A stretch of 64,000 nucleotides of DNA from Taxillus chinensis (lineage: Eukaryota; Streptophyta; Magnoliopsida; Santalales; Loranthaceae): positions 17,596,562 through 17,660,561 of the forward strand of contig CM042089.1 in the NCBI GenBank assembly GCA_023512835.1, written 5' to 3'. Below the pieces are notes generated by a model. That model worked only from the letters and a program-made list of their open reading frames with translations, had not been told where the DNA came from and ran no database searches. This document shows, in pieces, positions 11,352-24,192 of the stretch (position 1 is the stretch's first letter; the number at the start of each line of letters is the position of its first letter). The translations under genes and the position numbers were made by a program.

Positions 11352-14300
11352 TGTTGGACCCCATTTTGTCTGGGTTGGACATACATATTCATTTTCTGCA
11401 TTAGACTTCTTTTCTATTTGTTAACCATTTTGTATAGATAATTAAAAAGACGTGATCGTTAATTTGAAAGGCACAATTGTAATGACTTCTTTAAAAAGGA
11501 TTTCAAATGCTAAAAATGCAGTCCCAAGTGATAGAAAATTAAATTTCAGGATCAGTGCCTTCGACCGCGCTCAAATCCGAAGGCAAACGAAGAAGTAATG
11601 GTCAAACTCGTATTTGGACCGCTAACGGTGGTCAACTAGCAGCCAATATTCAAAACAACACTCCGGATTAGGTCATGAACCTTATTTTCTTAACCCTCTC
11701 ATCATTATGAAAATTTTGACATATATATTGCATATATTTGCTCACAAAGTTTATTTTCAAAAAAAAATCATCAGTAATAAAACAGTTTTGGGACATGCAG
11801 TACAGGCTTGGTGCAAAAATAAAATTATTTTAAAATAAAAAGAACACGGGATCGCTCGTCACGACACCTCGAGTTCAAAAATAATTTTATTAAAATTTTT
11901 TGAAATTCGAGTAATCTTTTCGATCCCAAAAACCTAAAAACACCAGTTAACTGTTACCCAATTGAAAAAGTCAAAAACCCTAGCCGCCACCTTCTCTTTT
12001 CCCTCCATGTCTTGTCCACATGTCATCGTCTTATTGGTTGAAAGAAAAAAAACAAAATAAGAAAGCAAAATCAAAAATAAAAAAAAAAAAAAACCAAAAA
12101 GGGCATAATATTCTCCAGCGCGTCATCCCTTCTCTCTCCCCTGCGTCGTCTTCCTCATCCACGCTGGACAGCCATCATGCCTACTCCCTCTCAACCATGC
12201 CCCTACCTCCTTTTCTCTGTCCCCCAATCGAACCAAACCCTAGTCTGTTCCCCTATTTAAACACATTGAATCCACCAAACCAATGGGGCTCTCATGATTT
12301 ACCAACCTAGATATATTCTCCCAATTTTTCTTACCTTCTCCTTCTAAAGAGAGTCCCTCGCCGGCCGGAACCGTCTCGCCAGCAGCCTACCATCGTCATA
12401 CCTTCTTCGTCATCACCCATCATCATCTCCAATCCAAACCCCAGCCAGAAATCACATCATCCACGATCTGTCCTTCTAACGTGGTAGCCCCTGAACGCCG
12501 ATCCACGGCGTCGCCATGCTGACCCGCTGCTGCATCGCCTCAGCCCTCTACGACGCCGCCATACCAGCCAGCCCACACTGCCATACCAACCTGGCGCCAA
12601 CCGTTCCAACCATCGCTTGCAAAGGCCTCCAAACCTGGTAACCCTGCTTAGAGCCTCCAAACGACAAGACGAAGACGAAGCTAGCGGAATTCCAGAATCC
12701 AGAAGGAGGAGGAGTTTGTAACACTGGTGTTGCTGGGTTTTTGTTCACGGTGTTCAACCATCGCTCGCAGTACTACAAGACAAAGACGATTAGGTCTATT
12801 CTATTTACTTTAGGATTTTTTTTATTTCCTTTGTGTATGCGTTGTGTCTTTGTTTTGTGATTAATTAATTTTCTCATACCAAATCCATGCCAACATGATA
12901 GAGTTTGTCAAAATCGTTTTCTCTGTCATGCTTTTACGGGTCCTGTAATGTTACATATTGTTTGGTTTTTGGGTTTTTGTCATCTGGTTTTGCCTATACG
13001 TTGTCAAAAGGCATTTTTTTCTTTGCACTGTTATACGTTTTCTGTTCTCCCTAGTCTCTAGTTTTTATCAAAATAAATCTCTGGTATTGGCGTTTTGGTC
13101 TATACGTTTTGTGCAAATCAAAGTCATCTATTTTTTTAAATTCATCTGGCTATATGTTTTTAAAATTATTATGGGTCTTGGCGTCCTATTCTCTTTACTT
13201 TTGGGGTCGGTCTTAACCCTGCGTAAGCTTGCTATTGGTTCTTGGATAGGCTACTGGTTTGGGATCTAAATGTTTTTCGGTTTGCTATTGATTTCACAGG
13301 CATTCACCTTGATTTTGGAGCTTGATTGTATGGTTTAATGTGGCACTTCTAACATTTGTTTTGCAGGTTTTATTTTATCATGTTCTCTTTTAACCTTTTA
13401 TTTGTATAATTATTTTATTTTGTTTATAGTTTTTATGTATTTAGGTTTCTGTATTTCATTTATCATAATGGCTTTTAGCCACTTGTAAAATTGTAAGTAG
13501 TCAAAGTAGTGAAAAAGCGAAAAAGAGTGTAGAAAAAAAGTAAGATAAAAAAAAGAAGGAAAGAAAGAAAGTGAAAAGAAAGTGATAAAAGAAAAAAAAA
13601 AAAAAGAGAAGGGAGAGAGTTGTTTTTTTTCCTTTATGGATGTCACTTATCACACATAGCATTTTAATTTATAATTATTCTGATCTTTTTTTTTTTGGGT
13701 TTGTTTTTCTTAAAATGGTTTGCCAAAAATAAAAAAATAGTTTACTTTTTAGTCAAATCAAAAAAATCATTTTTTTCTTCTTTAATAAAATTATAATTTC
13801 TTTAAAGTTTTTTTTAGAAATTCCTTCAATTCTTTATATATTTTATTAGAAAAAAAACAAAAATAAACATACAAACAAAAAATGCTTTCTAAAAAAAAAC
13901 AACAAAAACAAAGACACCAACAAATACAAACAACTTTATATTTCTTAGTTAAAGAAACTACATGTTTTCAAAGCAAGAAACAAAAAAAAAAACAAAATAG
14001 AACAAAATGTTTTCTTTCATATTTTTTTTAAAAGAAAAAAAAGGGGGAAAACTATAGAGGGCTTTTCGAAAGACAAAAATGTTTTCTTTATTTATCTTTT
14101 AGTTCATTCTTTAAAAATATTTTTTAGCTCATTCTTTAGCTCAGAAACAAAATGATTTAAACTTCAAGATCCCTTTAGTCTCTTAAATAAATTGGATTTA
14201 ATTTTCAACTTCAACAAAAAAATAGAAAATGTAAAGATCAAGCTGTTAGGATTCATTTTAGATGCTTACGGCAAATTGAATTTAATTTTACTTTAACAGA

Positions 14301-14620
14301 TAACTTAGAGTATAACTTTAGGTCATAGAAAATTCAATAGTCTTTTCAATTCATTTAAGCAGCAAATAGTTAAAACAAATTAAAAACCTCTTTATCCTAA
14401 GATAGGTACTGAAAGGGCGTTGTGGGGGTGTTAATCCTTCCTCACACGTAACAAACTCCCGAATCTAGCTCTAGCGACGTAGATAATTTTTAGGTGACCA
14501 ACTGCACCCCAAAAACAGTTGGTGGCGACTCTGTATTTTTTTCATCACTGTTTGGGTGAAGGGTGGGAGAACTGCATCCCCAAAAGCGGGTTTCCCCCCG
14601 GACGAAATCCGGTGATGACA
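11352..14620 (+). repeat. 5' LTR of the Tat/Ogre-like element
   Basis: It starts TGTTGGACCCCATTTTGTCT and ends GAAATCCGGTGATGACA, i.e. TG...CA. The 3269 bp include a TATA-like CTATTTAAAC at 12253-12262, preceded by a CT-rich tract and followed by a C-rich leader. This is the likely promoter region. A GTTAATCCTTCC tract lies near the end. The ORFs visible inside (12020-13270) recur in both LTRs but carry no recognisable domain. Confidence 0.93.
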
Positions 14621-14622
14621 GC

Positions 14623-14640
14623 TGGCGACTCTGCTGGGGA
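14623..14640 (+). promoter_or_regulatory. Primer binding site
   Basis: TGGCGACTCTGCTGGGGA lies two bases after the 5' LTR. Ogre-type elements are known to use a tRNA-Arg primer with this kind of PBS; the tRNA identity is from memory of the family, not from a comparison made here. Confidence 0.8.
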
Positions 14641-15830
14641 ATTTAGAGAGTTAGGCGTAGGATTAGGATTAGGAGGTTTATTTTTTATTTTTTTATTTTA
14701 AATTGTTCTAATTCTTTCATTCTTTATTTATTCTTTTTTAATTGATTTATTTACTACGCTTAATCGTCGTTCCATGATAGTTTTGATTTACGCGCTTTAA
14801 TGCTATGATAGTCGTATTTTATCGCTTTCCCTAATTGTTGCATTCATGCATAAACCATATACCCGGGTTTTTATCACAATTTAGGTTAGCGAGGTTTATT
14901 AGGGTGCCCTGCGTGTTGATCATTATCCGCAAAGGGACCCCGGACTCCTCACTCAAGCTAGAGGTCCTTTTAAGGCTCATCCTTCTAAGACCCCCCTTCA
15001 GTAAATCCCAGAGTGTACGGAGCCCTCTATTGAGGTAGCTTGGGAACCAACGAATAAGATAGGTTTAGCAGTAAAAGTCCATGAGGGACATTGACCCACA
15101 TATTGTTTGCTCATTTTAAGCTTCCTTTTGAAGGATAGGTGCATTCATATTAGACCATATTATTTTATTACTGCTATCTTGCTATATACTGTTTTGTAAG
15201 TATTCGTATTGTTATTGTTCATATATTATTTTTTTTATATTATTATTCTTCTTACTAACCTTATTTCGAGTTATGCAAATGTTCATATTGAATATTATTG
15301 TACATTATTGTTTTTTTACTTACCTTGTGTTCATTGTATAAATATTAATGTTTTTTTTCTTTTAACCTTATCTTGTATATTGTTATTCTTTTAATCTGAC
15401 TTTCATTCATATAATTGTTCATATAGTTTTAGGACAAATACCGAACATAAATTTTGGTGTACAGTCAAGCATTCATTACTTAGTTTAGAGATAGTTGAGA
15501 CTAGTCTTCATTAATTCAGATGTGTTCATGCATTTCATACCAAAAAAAAAAAAGAAGAAAGACAAAAAAAGAGTGACAAAAAATGGGAAAATCATGAAAA
15601 TAATACAAACTTTTAGGACACATAACATGTTTCATGCATCACTCTAAGAAGGGTAGGTTTTCAAAACTCTCATGCACATCCTTACATTCATGCATGCCTT
15701 CAATAAAAAAAAAATGAAAAAAAAAAATGAAACATAATAAAAGGGAGCTTACCACATTTTACCTCTTTCAGAAGTCAACATAGTGCACCGATACAATCTG
15801 CGATCTCGCCACTAACAATCGTCCACTTCA
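14641..15830 (+). other. Untranslated leader between PBS and gag
   Basis: No ORF of note. It is T-rich at 15180-15400 and A-rich at 15540-15730. Ogre elements often carry an extra ORF upstream of gag; none is visible here. Confidence 0.6.
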
Positions 15831-17366
15831 ATGGCAGAACAAACTAAAAGTCGTTTTACTAGTCTGGAGCAAGGTCAACAAGAACTTCAGAATCAGATGA
15901 GGGCTATGATGGAAATGTTGACCAAGATGGTAACCGAAAAAGACAGGGGTTCTATTGAGGTAGACACTAACTCCCCTCTCGGGCAGCCGCAAGGAGCACC
16001 ACTACCCCAAAATTTCATGCCAACGCCGCCTCAAGTATCTGTTCCAACCAATGTGAATCCTGGACCTTCAAACCATATGGCATTTGTTCAACCAAATCCA
16101 GTGAATGTTGCTGAACCGATGGAGACTCCAATGCATAAAGAAGATGACCAGTCCTTGGCAATGAAGCGATTGGAGGAGAGACTAAAAGTTGTGGAAGGAA
16201 CAGAAACCTATGGAATGATCAGTCCTCAAGACTTATGCCTAGTCCTTGGAGTTATTCTATCACCGAAATTCAAGGTTCCAGAATTTGAAAAGTTTAATGG
16301 ATCCCAATGCCCTAGGACACATATCACTATGTACTATAGGAAGATGGCTGCTCACGCCAGTGATGATAAACTCCTAATTCACTGTTTCCAAGAGAGTTTG
16401 ATTGGGGCACTACTCCGATGGTATATTCAGTTGGAGGGACATCATATCAGGACCTGGAGGGACCTTACAACTGCATTCCTAACGTAGTACAAGCATGTCA
16501 CGGAGTTGGAACTCTACAGGTTATCACTGCTGGCTTTTGAAAAAGGGGCTAATGAAAGCTTTAAAATCTATGCTAGAAGGTGGAGGGAAGCAACTATGGA
16601 AGTCCAACCCCCGTTGACTGAAAAAGAGTTGGCCACAATGTTCATCAGAACGCTAAAAGGGGTATACTATGAGAAGCTAATTGGCAATGTGTCTAACAAC
16701 TTCGCAGACCTGGTGACTTCCGGGGAATGCATAGAAGATGGTATTAAAGAAGGGAAACTTCATAGAGATACACCTGATCCACCAAAGAAGTCTCCACCGG
16801 GAGGAAAGAAGAAGGAAGCTGACACTCAATTAGTTTGGCAGAATCCTCCCATTCCTCAAGGAAATTTTGGGGCATACCCAGGTTATTTCCCTACACCTGG
16901 GTTCTATATGGGGTCACCTCCGTTTGCAGCCTATGCAGCCCCAGTACCTCAATTCCAAACATATCAACCACCAAGAGGAGCCCCTAGCCCTCTTCCACCA
17001 GTCCCACCTCTGACTATGCAACTAGGGCCCCAACAGACATCCGCTAAGCCAAATCAAGCTTCCAACAAGACTAAGCTAGAATTTGACCTAATTCCCATAA
17101 CCTACACTGAGTTATATCCCCAGCTTTTGAAAGCCAGTATGGTGATCCCTATACTTATGGGAGAAATGAAGTAACCTTACCCGGCATGGTACAAAGCAGA
17201 TGCCCGTTGCGCCTATCACAATAACGGAGTTGGTCACAACATTGAGGGTTGCATTGCCTTCAAGAGAAAGGTCTAACATCTGCTCAATTCTAAATGGTTG
17301 GATTTCTCAAAGCAAGCTAGTGCACCAAATGTCAACTCAAATCCATTATCAGAGCATTCCAACTAG
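15831..17366 (+). pseudogene. gag: Tat-type gag, interrupted by in-frame stops
   Basis: A single reading frame runs from the ATG at 15831 and encodes a Ty3/gypsy Gag capsid protein. It has an N-terminal helical/coiled region (LEQGQQELQNQMRAMMEML), a Pro-rich linker, and a capsid domain with LLRWYIQLEGHHIRTWRDL. Then come YARRWREATMEVQPPLTEKE and MFIRTLKGVYYEKLIGNVSN, and a Pro/Gln-rich segment. After the third interruption a zinc-knuckle-like stretch CAYHNNGVGHNIEGC remains. The frame is broken by TAG at 16485, TAA at 17172 and TAA at 17274, ending at TAG 17364. No frameshift is needed, so decay is by point changes only. The product would form the particle in the cytoplasm if whole. No pol follows. 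Confidence 0.88.
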
Positions 17367-19869
17367 TAAACCATGAACGTGGAGGCCATTGGAATAAAGG
17401 AGAGGAGCAAGCTTTGTTTCACCTTGGGAAACTCTGTGGGAGTTTAGAACTTTTTTCTTGTGTTTGGTTTTGTCAATCTTGTTTTACATTCTGCATGCTT
17501 TTTAAAATTGTAGAACTTTGTTCCTTTGTTTAGCATTTGTGAAAAATAATCAAACCCGTCTTTTAAACTAAGTTGTTTTACCCATATTTTGTATGCAATG
17601 TCTATTACTACTTGTTTACTCTCTTGGTATGGGTAATAAGCCCAACAGGGGCATACCGAACAAAGAATCTGGGCTATTTAAGTTTAGCCAAAGTCAAAAG
17701 GACAATCAAGCAGCAATTACCATTGAAATCAAGGGACCAGACTCAAGAGAAGCAGCATCCACTTCAAACAGGAGCATCTGACACCGAAGGTTTCTTTCTG
17801 CCACTAAAAGATAAGTTCATTTCTGTTTTGAGCATTTTGAGACAAATTTTGATTGTTTAAAATGAAGAGGCTGTCTTTTCTTTCCTTGTAATACTACCAT
17901 CGCTACCCTTTTTGAGCCTGAGTATATTTCTTTCAAATAACCTGATCCGTAGTTCACCCCACATTGGGGAAATCTATATAAGTGTCAAGGCCCCATGCTG
18001 GGGCAATTTTGTAAAATAATTCTTATACTGGGGCAGTTTTTAAGACCCCTCATAGATACATACCCATAATGGGGGCAGTTTTATAAAAAAAAAGGAGTGC
18101 AAAAGAAAAGAAAGAAAGAAAAAGCATAACCCTCATGTTAGGGCAGTTTTTAAGACCTCTCATAGATATACCCCACAATCGGGGCAGTTTTTTGTTAGAT
18201 AGAGAAAAAGGAGCGAAAAAAAGAAGAAAAATCCTACATTGGGACAGTTTTGTAAAGTACCCCCGCATTGGGGCAATTTTAGCATTTTTGTAAAGTATAG
18301 TCTGAACTATGGATCAAATCTAGCCTAGAATAGGTTCAAGCTACTTTATACCCTTTTTTGTTAAACCCAGTAGCTCAAGCCTATATTACGGTCCTATTAA
18401 GTCCTCTCAGATTAAATAATTAACATTATTTCTCAAATGCTCAAAAAGAAACAAGAACATGAATATTCAAGGCAGACTTGATGAAAACCCGCAAGGGCAT
18501 CAAGGGTAAAATACAAAGCCATCTACAAGGCATAAGGAACAACAAGCAGAAATTAAGGTGGGCTTAGTGAAAACCCAAAAAGGCACTAAAAGCAAAATTC
18601 AAAGCCAATAAAGGAGGATCAAGTACTTAAAGCCCAAGATCAGTCAACATCTTCTCTAATTGAGTCATTGAGCATCAAGACTTAAGCACTCAGGTATCCC
18701 TTCAATCAAATCTCTGCACAATAATCCCAAGATCTACAAACGTCTTCTACAACCGAACCCTTGAACATCAATCAAGGTCCAAAATCATCCCGATATTCTC
18801 TCCATTTGAGCTCCAAAGCATCAAGAGCCCAAGATTACCAAACAAGCATCCAAAATCTCCAATCAAGTCCCTAAGCCTCAAGATTCAAGCAACCAAACAT
18901 TCCCTCCAACCTTGTCCCTGAATACCTAGATCCAAGCCATCAGATAGAATTGTCCATTGATATTTCCAAACCCTCAAATCCATGCAAAGCCATGCTGAAG
19001 GCTACACCTAGTTAGTTCAGAAACTTTGGAAGGCTTCCTCTCAAAAGCTTTTGCCTCTCTCAAACGAGAAAACAAGTGGTGATTCTATATTGCATAATCA
19101 TGTTTCAAAAATCATTTTCAACAAATATTATTTTTAAATTCAACTACTTTGTGTGTGTTTCTTTCAAAATGCTTATGCCTTAGTTGAGTTTCCCAGGATG
19201 TCACTCAGCAGGAATACCCCGACCAAGCAAGAAAGGGTTCCCGACTAAATGAACCTGCTCCCCATCCAAGACCAAAGCCACTGTCCAAAGAGTTTTCCAG
19301 ATGAGATCTGAATCCTATTTCCAGGCAAGCCTCCCCATCGACCGGAGCACCCTCAATTAAAAGTTTTTCAGATGAGATCTGAATCCCATTCCCCAGCAAA
19401 CTCAAATGAATTCCAGCAGCACCAAATCCCTTAGCAGTTTAAGCTCCCTTTGAACATAAAATTCATCGTGCATCCTAGACATGCATCTCATTTGCATTAC
19501 ACGCATCACTTGCATACATTCATCATTTTCTTCAATTTCAGGAACATTGTCGCCTATAAAGATCCTAAGAGATTATCCTCAACAAGCTTCCCAGAATGAC
19601 CAAGCCCTGAAGGTATCCGTTGTTCGACTATAAAAGTCATTCTTTGCGATTTCCTAAGCCCTAGAAGCATTCGTGACAATCAAATAAACATCTTATTCTT
19701 CTTTTTCACGTAATCTTGTAGAGCGATCTTATTGTGTGTACTTGTAGAGGGAGCCTATATTTAGCAAAAAATTTCAAGCAATCATTGATTCCTTTCCAGG
19801 CCCTAGATGCCATTTCAATCCCTCTCAACCTTAGAGGTCATTCCCTGTACATACCTTTATCCTTTTTAT
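17367..19869. other. Non-coding internal region replacing pol
   Basis: In an autonomous relative about 4 kb of protease-RT-RNase H-integrase would follow gag. Here about 100 bp of gag-proximal sequence runs straight into T-rich sequence. It holds the GGGGCAGTTTT array (17960-18285), then A/C-rich sequence with many CATCAAG and AACCC words. A short direct repeat of CAGATGAGATCTGAATCC occurs at about 19299 and 19367. No ORF has a recognisable domain. Confidence 0.7.
17960..18285 (+). repeat. Array of GGGGCAGTTTT motifs
   Basis: Seven or more copies of GGGG(C/A)AGTTTT or GGGGCAATTTT occur at 30-70 bp spacing, separated by TTAAGACCCCTCATAGATA-type linkers and A-rich runs. The G-rich core resembles the element's own purine tract before the 3' LTR (GAGGGGCAGC at about 20785). 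Confidence 0.75.
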
Positions 19870-20530
19870 CCTTTCGGAAAGTCCGTAGGCAGTTCTCTTG
19901 CACCTATCCCATCTTTCTTTTTCATTTTTTCAGGAAGTCCACCGACAGGTCCCCAGTACCTATCCTCAGTCTTTAAATTTACTTTTGGGAAGTCCGCAGG
20001 TAGTTCCCCTGCACCTATCCCACTTTTCTTTTTCATTCTTTCAGGAAGTCTACTAGAAGGTCCCTAGTACCTATCCTCAGCTTTTAAATTTACTTTTGGG
20101 AAGTCCGCAGGTAGTTCCCCTGCACCTATCCCACCTTTCTTTCTCATTCTTTCAGGAAGTCCACTGGCAGGTCCCCGGTACCTATCCTCAGTTTTTAAAT
20201 TTAGTTTTGGGAAGTCCATAGGTAGTTCCCCTGCACCTATCCCACCTTTCTTTTTCATTCTTTCAGGAAGTCCACCGGCAGATCCCCGATAACTATCCTC
20301 AATTTTTAAATTTACTTTTGGGAAGTCCGCAGGCAGTTCCCCTGCACCGATCCCACCTTTTTAGTTTTATCCTTTTAGGAAGTCCACCGGCAGTTCCTTG
20401 ATACTATCCTTAGGTGTTAAATTTAATTTCGAGAAGTCCGCAGGTGGTTCCCCTACACTTATCCTTCTCGTTTTCTTTGTTTGGGAAGTCCGCAGGAAGT
20501 TCTCCTGCACCTATCCCACCTTTACTCTTC
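19870..20530 (+). repeat. Tandem array, about 111-bp unit, about 5-6 copies
   Basis: GGGAAGTCCGCAGGTAGTTC recurs at about 19988, 20098, 20209 and 20320, with divergent copies at about 19875 and 20432. Each unit is itself two related halves of about 55 bp, one with TCCGCAGG and one with TCCACCGG. The unit is a multiple of three, so spurious repeated ORFs run through it on both strands. Its position just upstream of the 3' LTR is where Tat/Ogre elements are known to acquire variable tandem repeats. Confidence 0.9.
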
Positions 20531-20781
20531 GATTCATGTTGGCCCTAGATTCCTTTCCAATTCTTGGCACCCATAGATGCCTTTTAAATTTCTGACTTGT
20601 TCACCTTTTCAATTCCCGTTGGCCCTAGATGCTTCTTAAAATTTCATTGGCCTTAAAAGCCTTCTTTCGAACCATGACGTTCTACCTTGCTTTGACATCA
20701 GATAAGTCAGGTAAGTGCTCCAACCCGTCCAAAATGATTCCATTCGTATCTTTGCACACTGTTTGTATACAAACATTGTAC

Positions 20782-20794
20782 AAAGAGGGGCAGC
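20782..20794 (+). promoter_or_regulatory. Polypurine tract
   Basis: AAAGAGGGGCAGC immediately precedes the TGTTGG start of the 3' LTR, the position where plus-strand DNA synthesis is primed in LTR elements. Confidence 0.75.
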
Positions 20795-23700
20795 TGTTGG
20801 ACCCCATTTTGTTCGGGTTGGACATACATATTCATTTTCTGCTTTAGACTTCTTTTCTATTTGTTAACCATTTTGTACAGATAATTAAAGAGACGTGATC
20901 GTTAATTCGAAAGGCACAATTGTAACGACTTCTTTAAAAAAGGATTTCAAATGCTAAAAATGCAGTCCCAAGTGATAGAAAATTAAATTTCAGGATCAGC
21001 GCCTTCGACCGCGCTCAAATCCGAAGGCAAATGAAGAAGTTATGGTCAAACTCGTATTTGGACCGCCAACGGTGGTCAACTAGCAGTCAATATTCAAAAC
21101 AACACTCCAGATTAGGTCACGAACCATATTTTCCTAACCCTCTCATTATTATGAAAATTTTGACTTATAAATTGCATATATTTGCTCACAAAAATCATTA
21201 GTAATAAAACAGTTTCGGGACACGCAGTACAGGCTTGGTGCAAAAATAAAATCATTTTAAAATAAAAAGAACACGGGGTCGCTCGTCACGATGCCTCGAG
21301 TTCAAAAATAATTTTATTAAAATTTTTTTGAAACTCGAGTTATCTTTCTGATCCCAAAAACCTAAAAACACCAGTTAACTGCTACCCAGTTGAAAAAGTC
21401 AAAAACCCTAGCCGCCACCTTCTCTTTTCCCTCCATGTCTTGTCCACATGTCATCATCTTATTGGTTGAAAGAAAAAAAACAAAATAAGAAAGCAAAAGC
21501 AAAAATAAAAATAAAAATAAACCGAAAAGGGCATAATATTCTCCAGCGCATCGTCCCTTCTCTCTCCCCTGCATCGTCTTCCCTTCTCTCTCCCCTGCGT
21601 CGTCTTCCTCATCCATGCCGGACAACCATCATCCCTACTCCCTCTCGACCATGCCCTTACCTCCTTTTCTCTCTCCCCCAATCGAACCAAACCCTAGTCT
21701 CTTCCCCTATTTAAACACATTGAATCCACCAAACCAAGGGGGCTCTCACGATTTACCAACCTAAATATATTCTCCCAATTTTTGTTACCTTCTCCTTCTA
21801 AAGAGAGTCCCCCCGCTGGCCGGAACCGTCTTGCCAGCAGCCTACCATCGTCATACCTTCTTCGTCATCACCCATCATCATCTCCAATCCAAACCCCAGC
21901 CAGAAATCACATCGCCACATCGTCCACGATCTGTCCTTCTAATGTGGCAGCCCCTGAACACCGATCCACGGCGTCGCCACGCTGACCGGCTGCTGCCGTC
22001 GCCTCAGCCCTCTATGACGCCGCCATACCAGCCAGCCCACGCCGCCATACCAACCTGGCGCCAACCGTTCCAACCATCGCTTGCAAAGGCCTCCAAACCT
22101 GGTAACCCTGCTTAGAGCCTCCAAATGACAAGATGAAGATGAAGCTAGCAGAATTCCAGAATCCAGAAGGAGGAGGAGTTTGTACCGCTGGTGTTGCTGG
22201 GTTTTTGTTCATGGTGTTCAACCATCGCTCGCAGTATTACAAGACAAAAGATGATTAGGTCTGTTCTATTTACTTTAGGATTTTTTTTTGATTTCCTTTG
22301 TGTATGCGTTGTGTCTTTGTTTTATGATTAATTAATTTTCTCATACCAAATCCATGCCAACATGATAGAGTTTGTCAAAATCGTTTTCTCTGTCATGCTT
22401 TTACGGGTCCTATAATGTTACATATTGTTTGGTTTTTGGGTTTTTGTCATCTGGTTTTGCCTATACGTTGTCAAAAGGCGTTTTTTTCTTTGCACTGGTA
22501 TACGTTTTCTGTTCTCCCCAGTCTCTAGTTTTTATCAAAATAAATATCTAGTTTTTATCAAAATAAATCTCTGGTATTGGCGTTTTGGTCTATACGTTTT
22601 GTGCAAATCAAAGTCATCTGTTTTTTTTAATTCATCTGGCTATATGTTTTTAAAATTATTGTGGGTCTTGGCGTCCTATTCTCTTTACTTTTGGGGTCAG
22701 TCTTAGCCCTGCATAAGCTTGCTATTGGTTCTTGGATAGGCTACTGGTTTGGGATCTAAATGTTTTTCGGTTTGCTATTGATTTCACGGGCATTCACCTT
22801 GATTTTGGAGCTTCATTGTATGGTTTAATGTGGCACTTCTAACATTTGTTTTGCAGGTTTTATTTTAACATGTTCTCTTTTAACCTTTGATTTGTATAAT
22901 TATTTTATTTTGTTTATAGTTTTTATGTATTTATGTTTTTGTATTTCATTTATCATAATGGCTTTTAGCCACTTGTAAAATTGTAAGCAGTCAAAGTAGT
23001 GAAAAAGCGAAAAAGAGTGTAGAAAAAAAGTGAGATAAAAAAAAAAGAAGGAAAGAAAGAAAGTGAAAAGAAAGTGATAAAGGGAAAAAAAAAAGAGAAG
23101 GGAGAGAGTTGTTTTTTTCCTTTTATGGATGTCACTTATCACACATAGCATTTTAATTTATAATTGTTCAGATTTTTTTTTGTGGGGTTTGTTTTTCTTA
23201 AAATGTTTTCCCAAAAATAAAAAAAATAGTTTACTTTTTAGTCAAATCAAAAAAATTGTTTTTTCTTCTTTAATAAAGTTTTAATTTCTTTAAAGTTTTT
23301 TTTAGAAATTCCTTCAATTCTTTATATATTTTATCAAAAAAACAAAACAAAACAAAACAAAAACAAACATACAAACAAAAAATGCTTTCTAAAAAAAAAC
23401 AACAAAAACAAACATACCAACAAATACAAACAACTTTATATTTCTTAGTTAAAGAAAGTACATGTTTTCAAAGCAAGAATCAAAAAAAAAAAAAAAACAA
23501 AATAGAACAAAATGTTTTCTTTCATATTTTTTTAAAAGAAAAAAAAGAGGAAAAACTAAAGAGGGCTTTTCGAAAGACAAAAAATGTTTTCTTTATTTAT
23601 CTTTTAGTTCATTCTTTAAAAATATTTTTAGCTCAATCTCTTGAAAGTTTTTCCAGATTGTTAGGTTTTTTTTTGCTCATTTTTTTTGGTTGTTTTTAAA

Positions 23701-24192
23701 CATAGGACTCAGAAACAAAATGATTTAAACTTCAAGATCCCTTTAGTTTCTTAAATAAATTGGATTTAATTTTCAACTTCAACAAAAAAAAATAGAATGG
23801 AAAATGTAAAGATCAAGCTGTTAGGATTCATTTTAGATGCTTACGGCAAATTGAATTTAATTTTACTTTAACAAATAACTTAGAGTATAACTTTAGGTCA
23901 TGAAAAATTCAATAGTCTTTTCAATTCATTTAAGCAAATAGTTAAAACAAATTATAAACCTCTTCATCCTAAGATAGGTACTGAAAGGGCGTTGTGGGGG
24001 TGCTAATCCTTTCTCACACGTAACAAACTCCCGAATCTAGCTCTAGCGACGTAGATAATTTTTAGGTGACCAACTGCACCCCAAAAACAGTTGGTGGTGA
24101 CTCTGTATTTTTTTCATCACTGTTTGGGTGAAGGGTGGGAGAACTGCATCCCCAAAAGCGGGTTTCCCTCCGGACGAAATCCGGTAATGACA
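20795..24192 (+). repeat. 3' LTR of the Tat/Ogre-like element
   Basis: 3398 bp, starting TGTTGGACCCCATTTTGTTC and ending CCGGTAATGACA. It aligns throughout with 11352-14620. It is longer mainly through short tandem duplications (about 29 bp near 21555-21600 and about 23 bp near 22530-22570) and a T-rich insertion near 23635-23710. Confidence 0.93.

Larger units (their letters stand above)
11352..24192 (+). mobile_element. Non-autonomous Tat/Ogre-like LTR retrotransposon (gag only)
   Basis: The element is 12,841 bp with long LTRs (11352-14620 and 20795-24192), a PBS directly after the 5' LTR, a purine-rich tract before the 3' LTR and a 5-bp target duplication AGTTG on both sides. The LTR size, the PBS sequence TGGCGACTCTGCTGGGGA and the 3' tandem repeats fit the Tat/Ogre branch of Ty3/gypsy (family knowledge). 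The internal region of 6.2 kb encodes only gag. I find no protease, RT, RNase H or integrase between 17370 and 20790, so it would need proteins in trans. LTRs differ by about 4% over their first 300 bases by eye. Confidence 0.9.

Noticed and set aside
12020..13269. ORFs inside the 5' LTR, repeated in the 3' LTR (21448-22706)
   Set aside because: Conserved only because the LTRs are duplicates; frames differ by indels and no domain is recognisable.
20064..20258. Minus-strand ORF with a repeated 37-residue unit
   Set aside because: Arises because the 111-bp tandem unit is a multiple of three.
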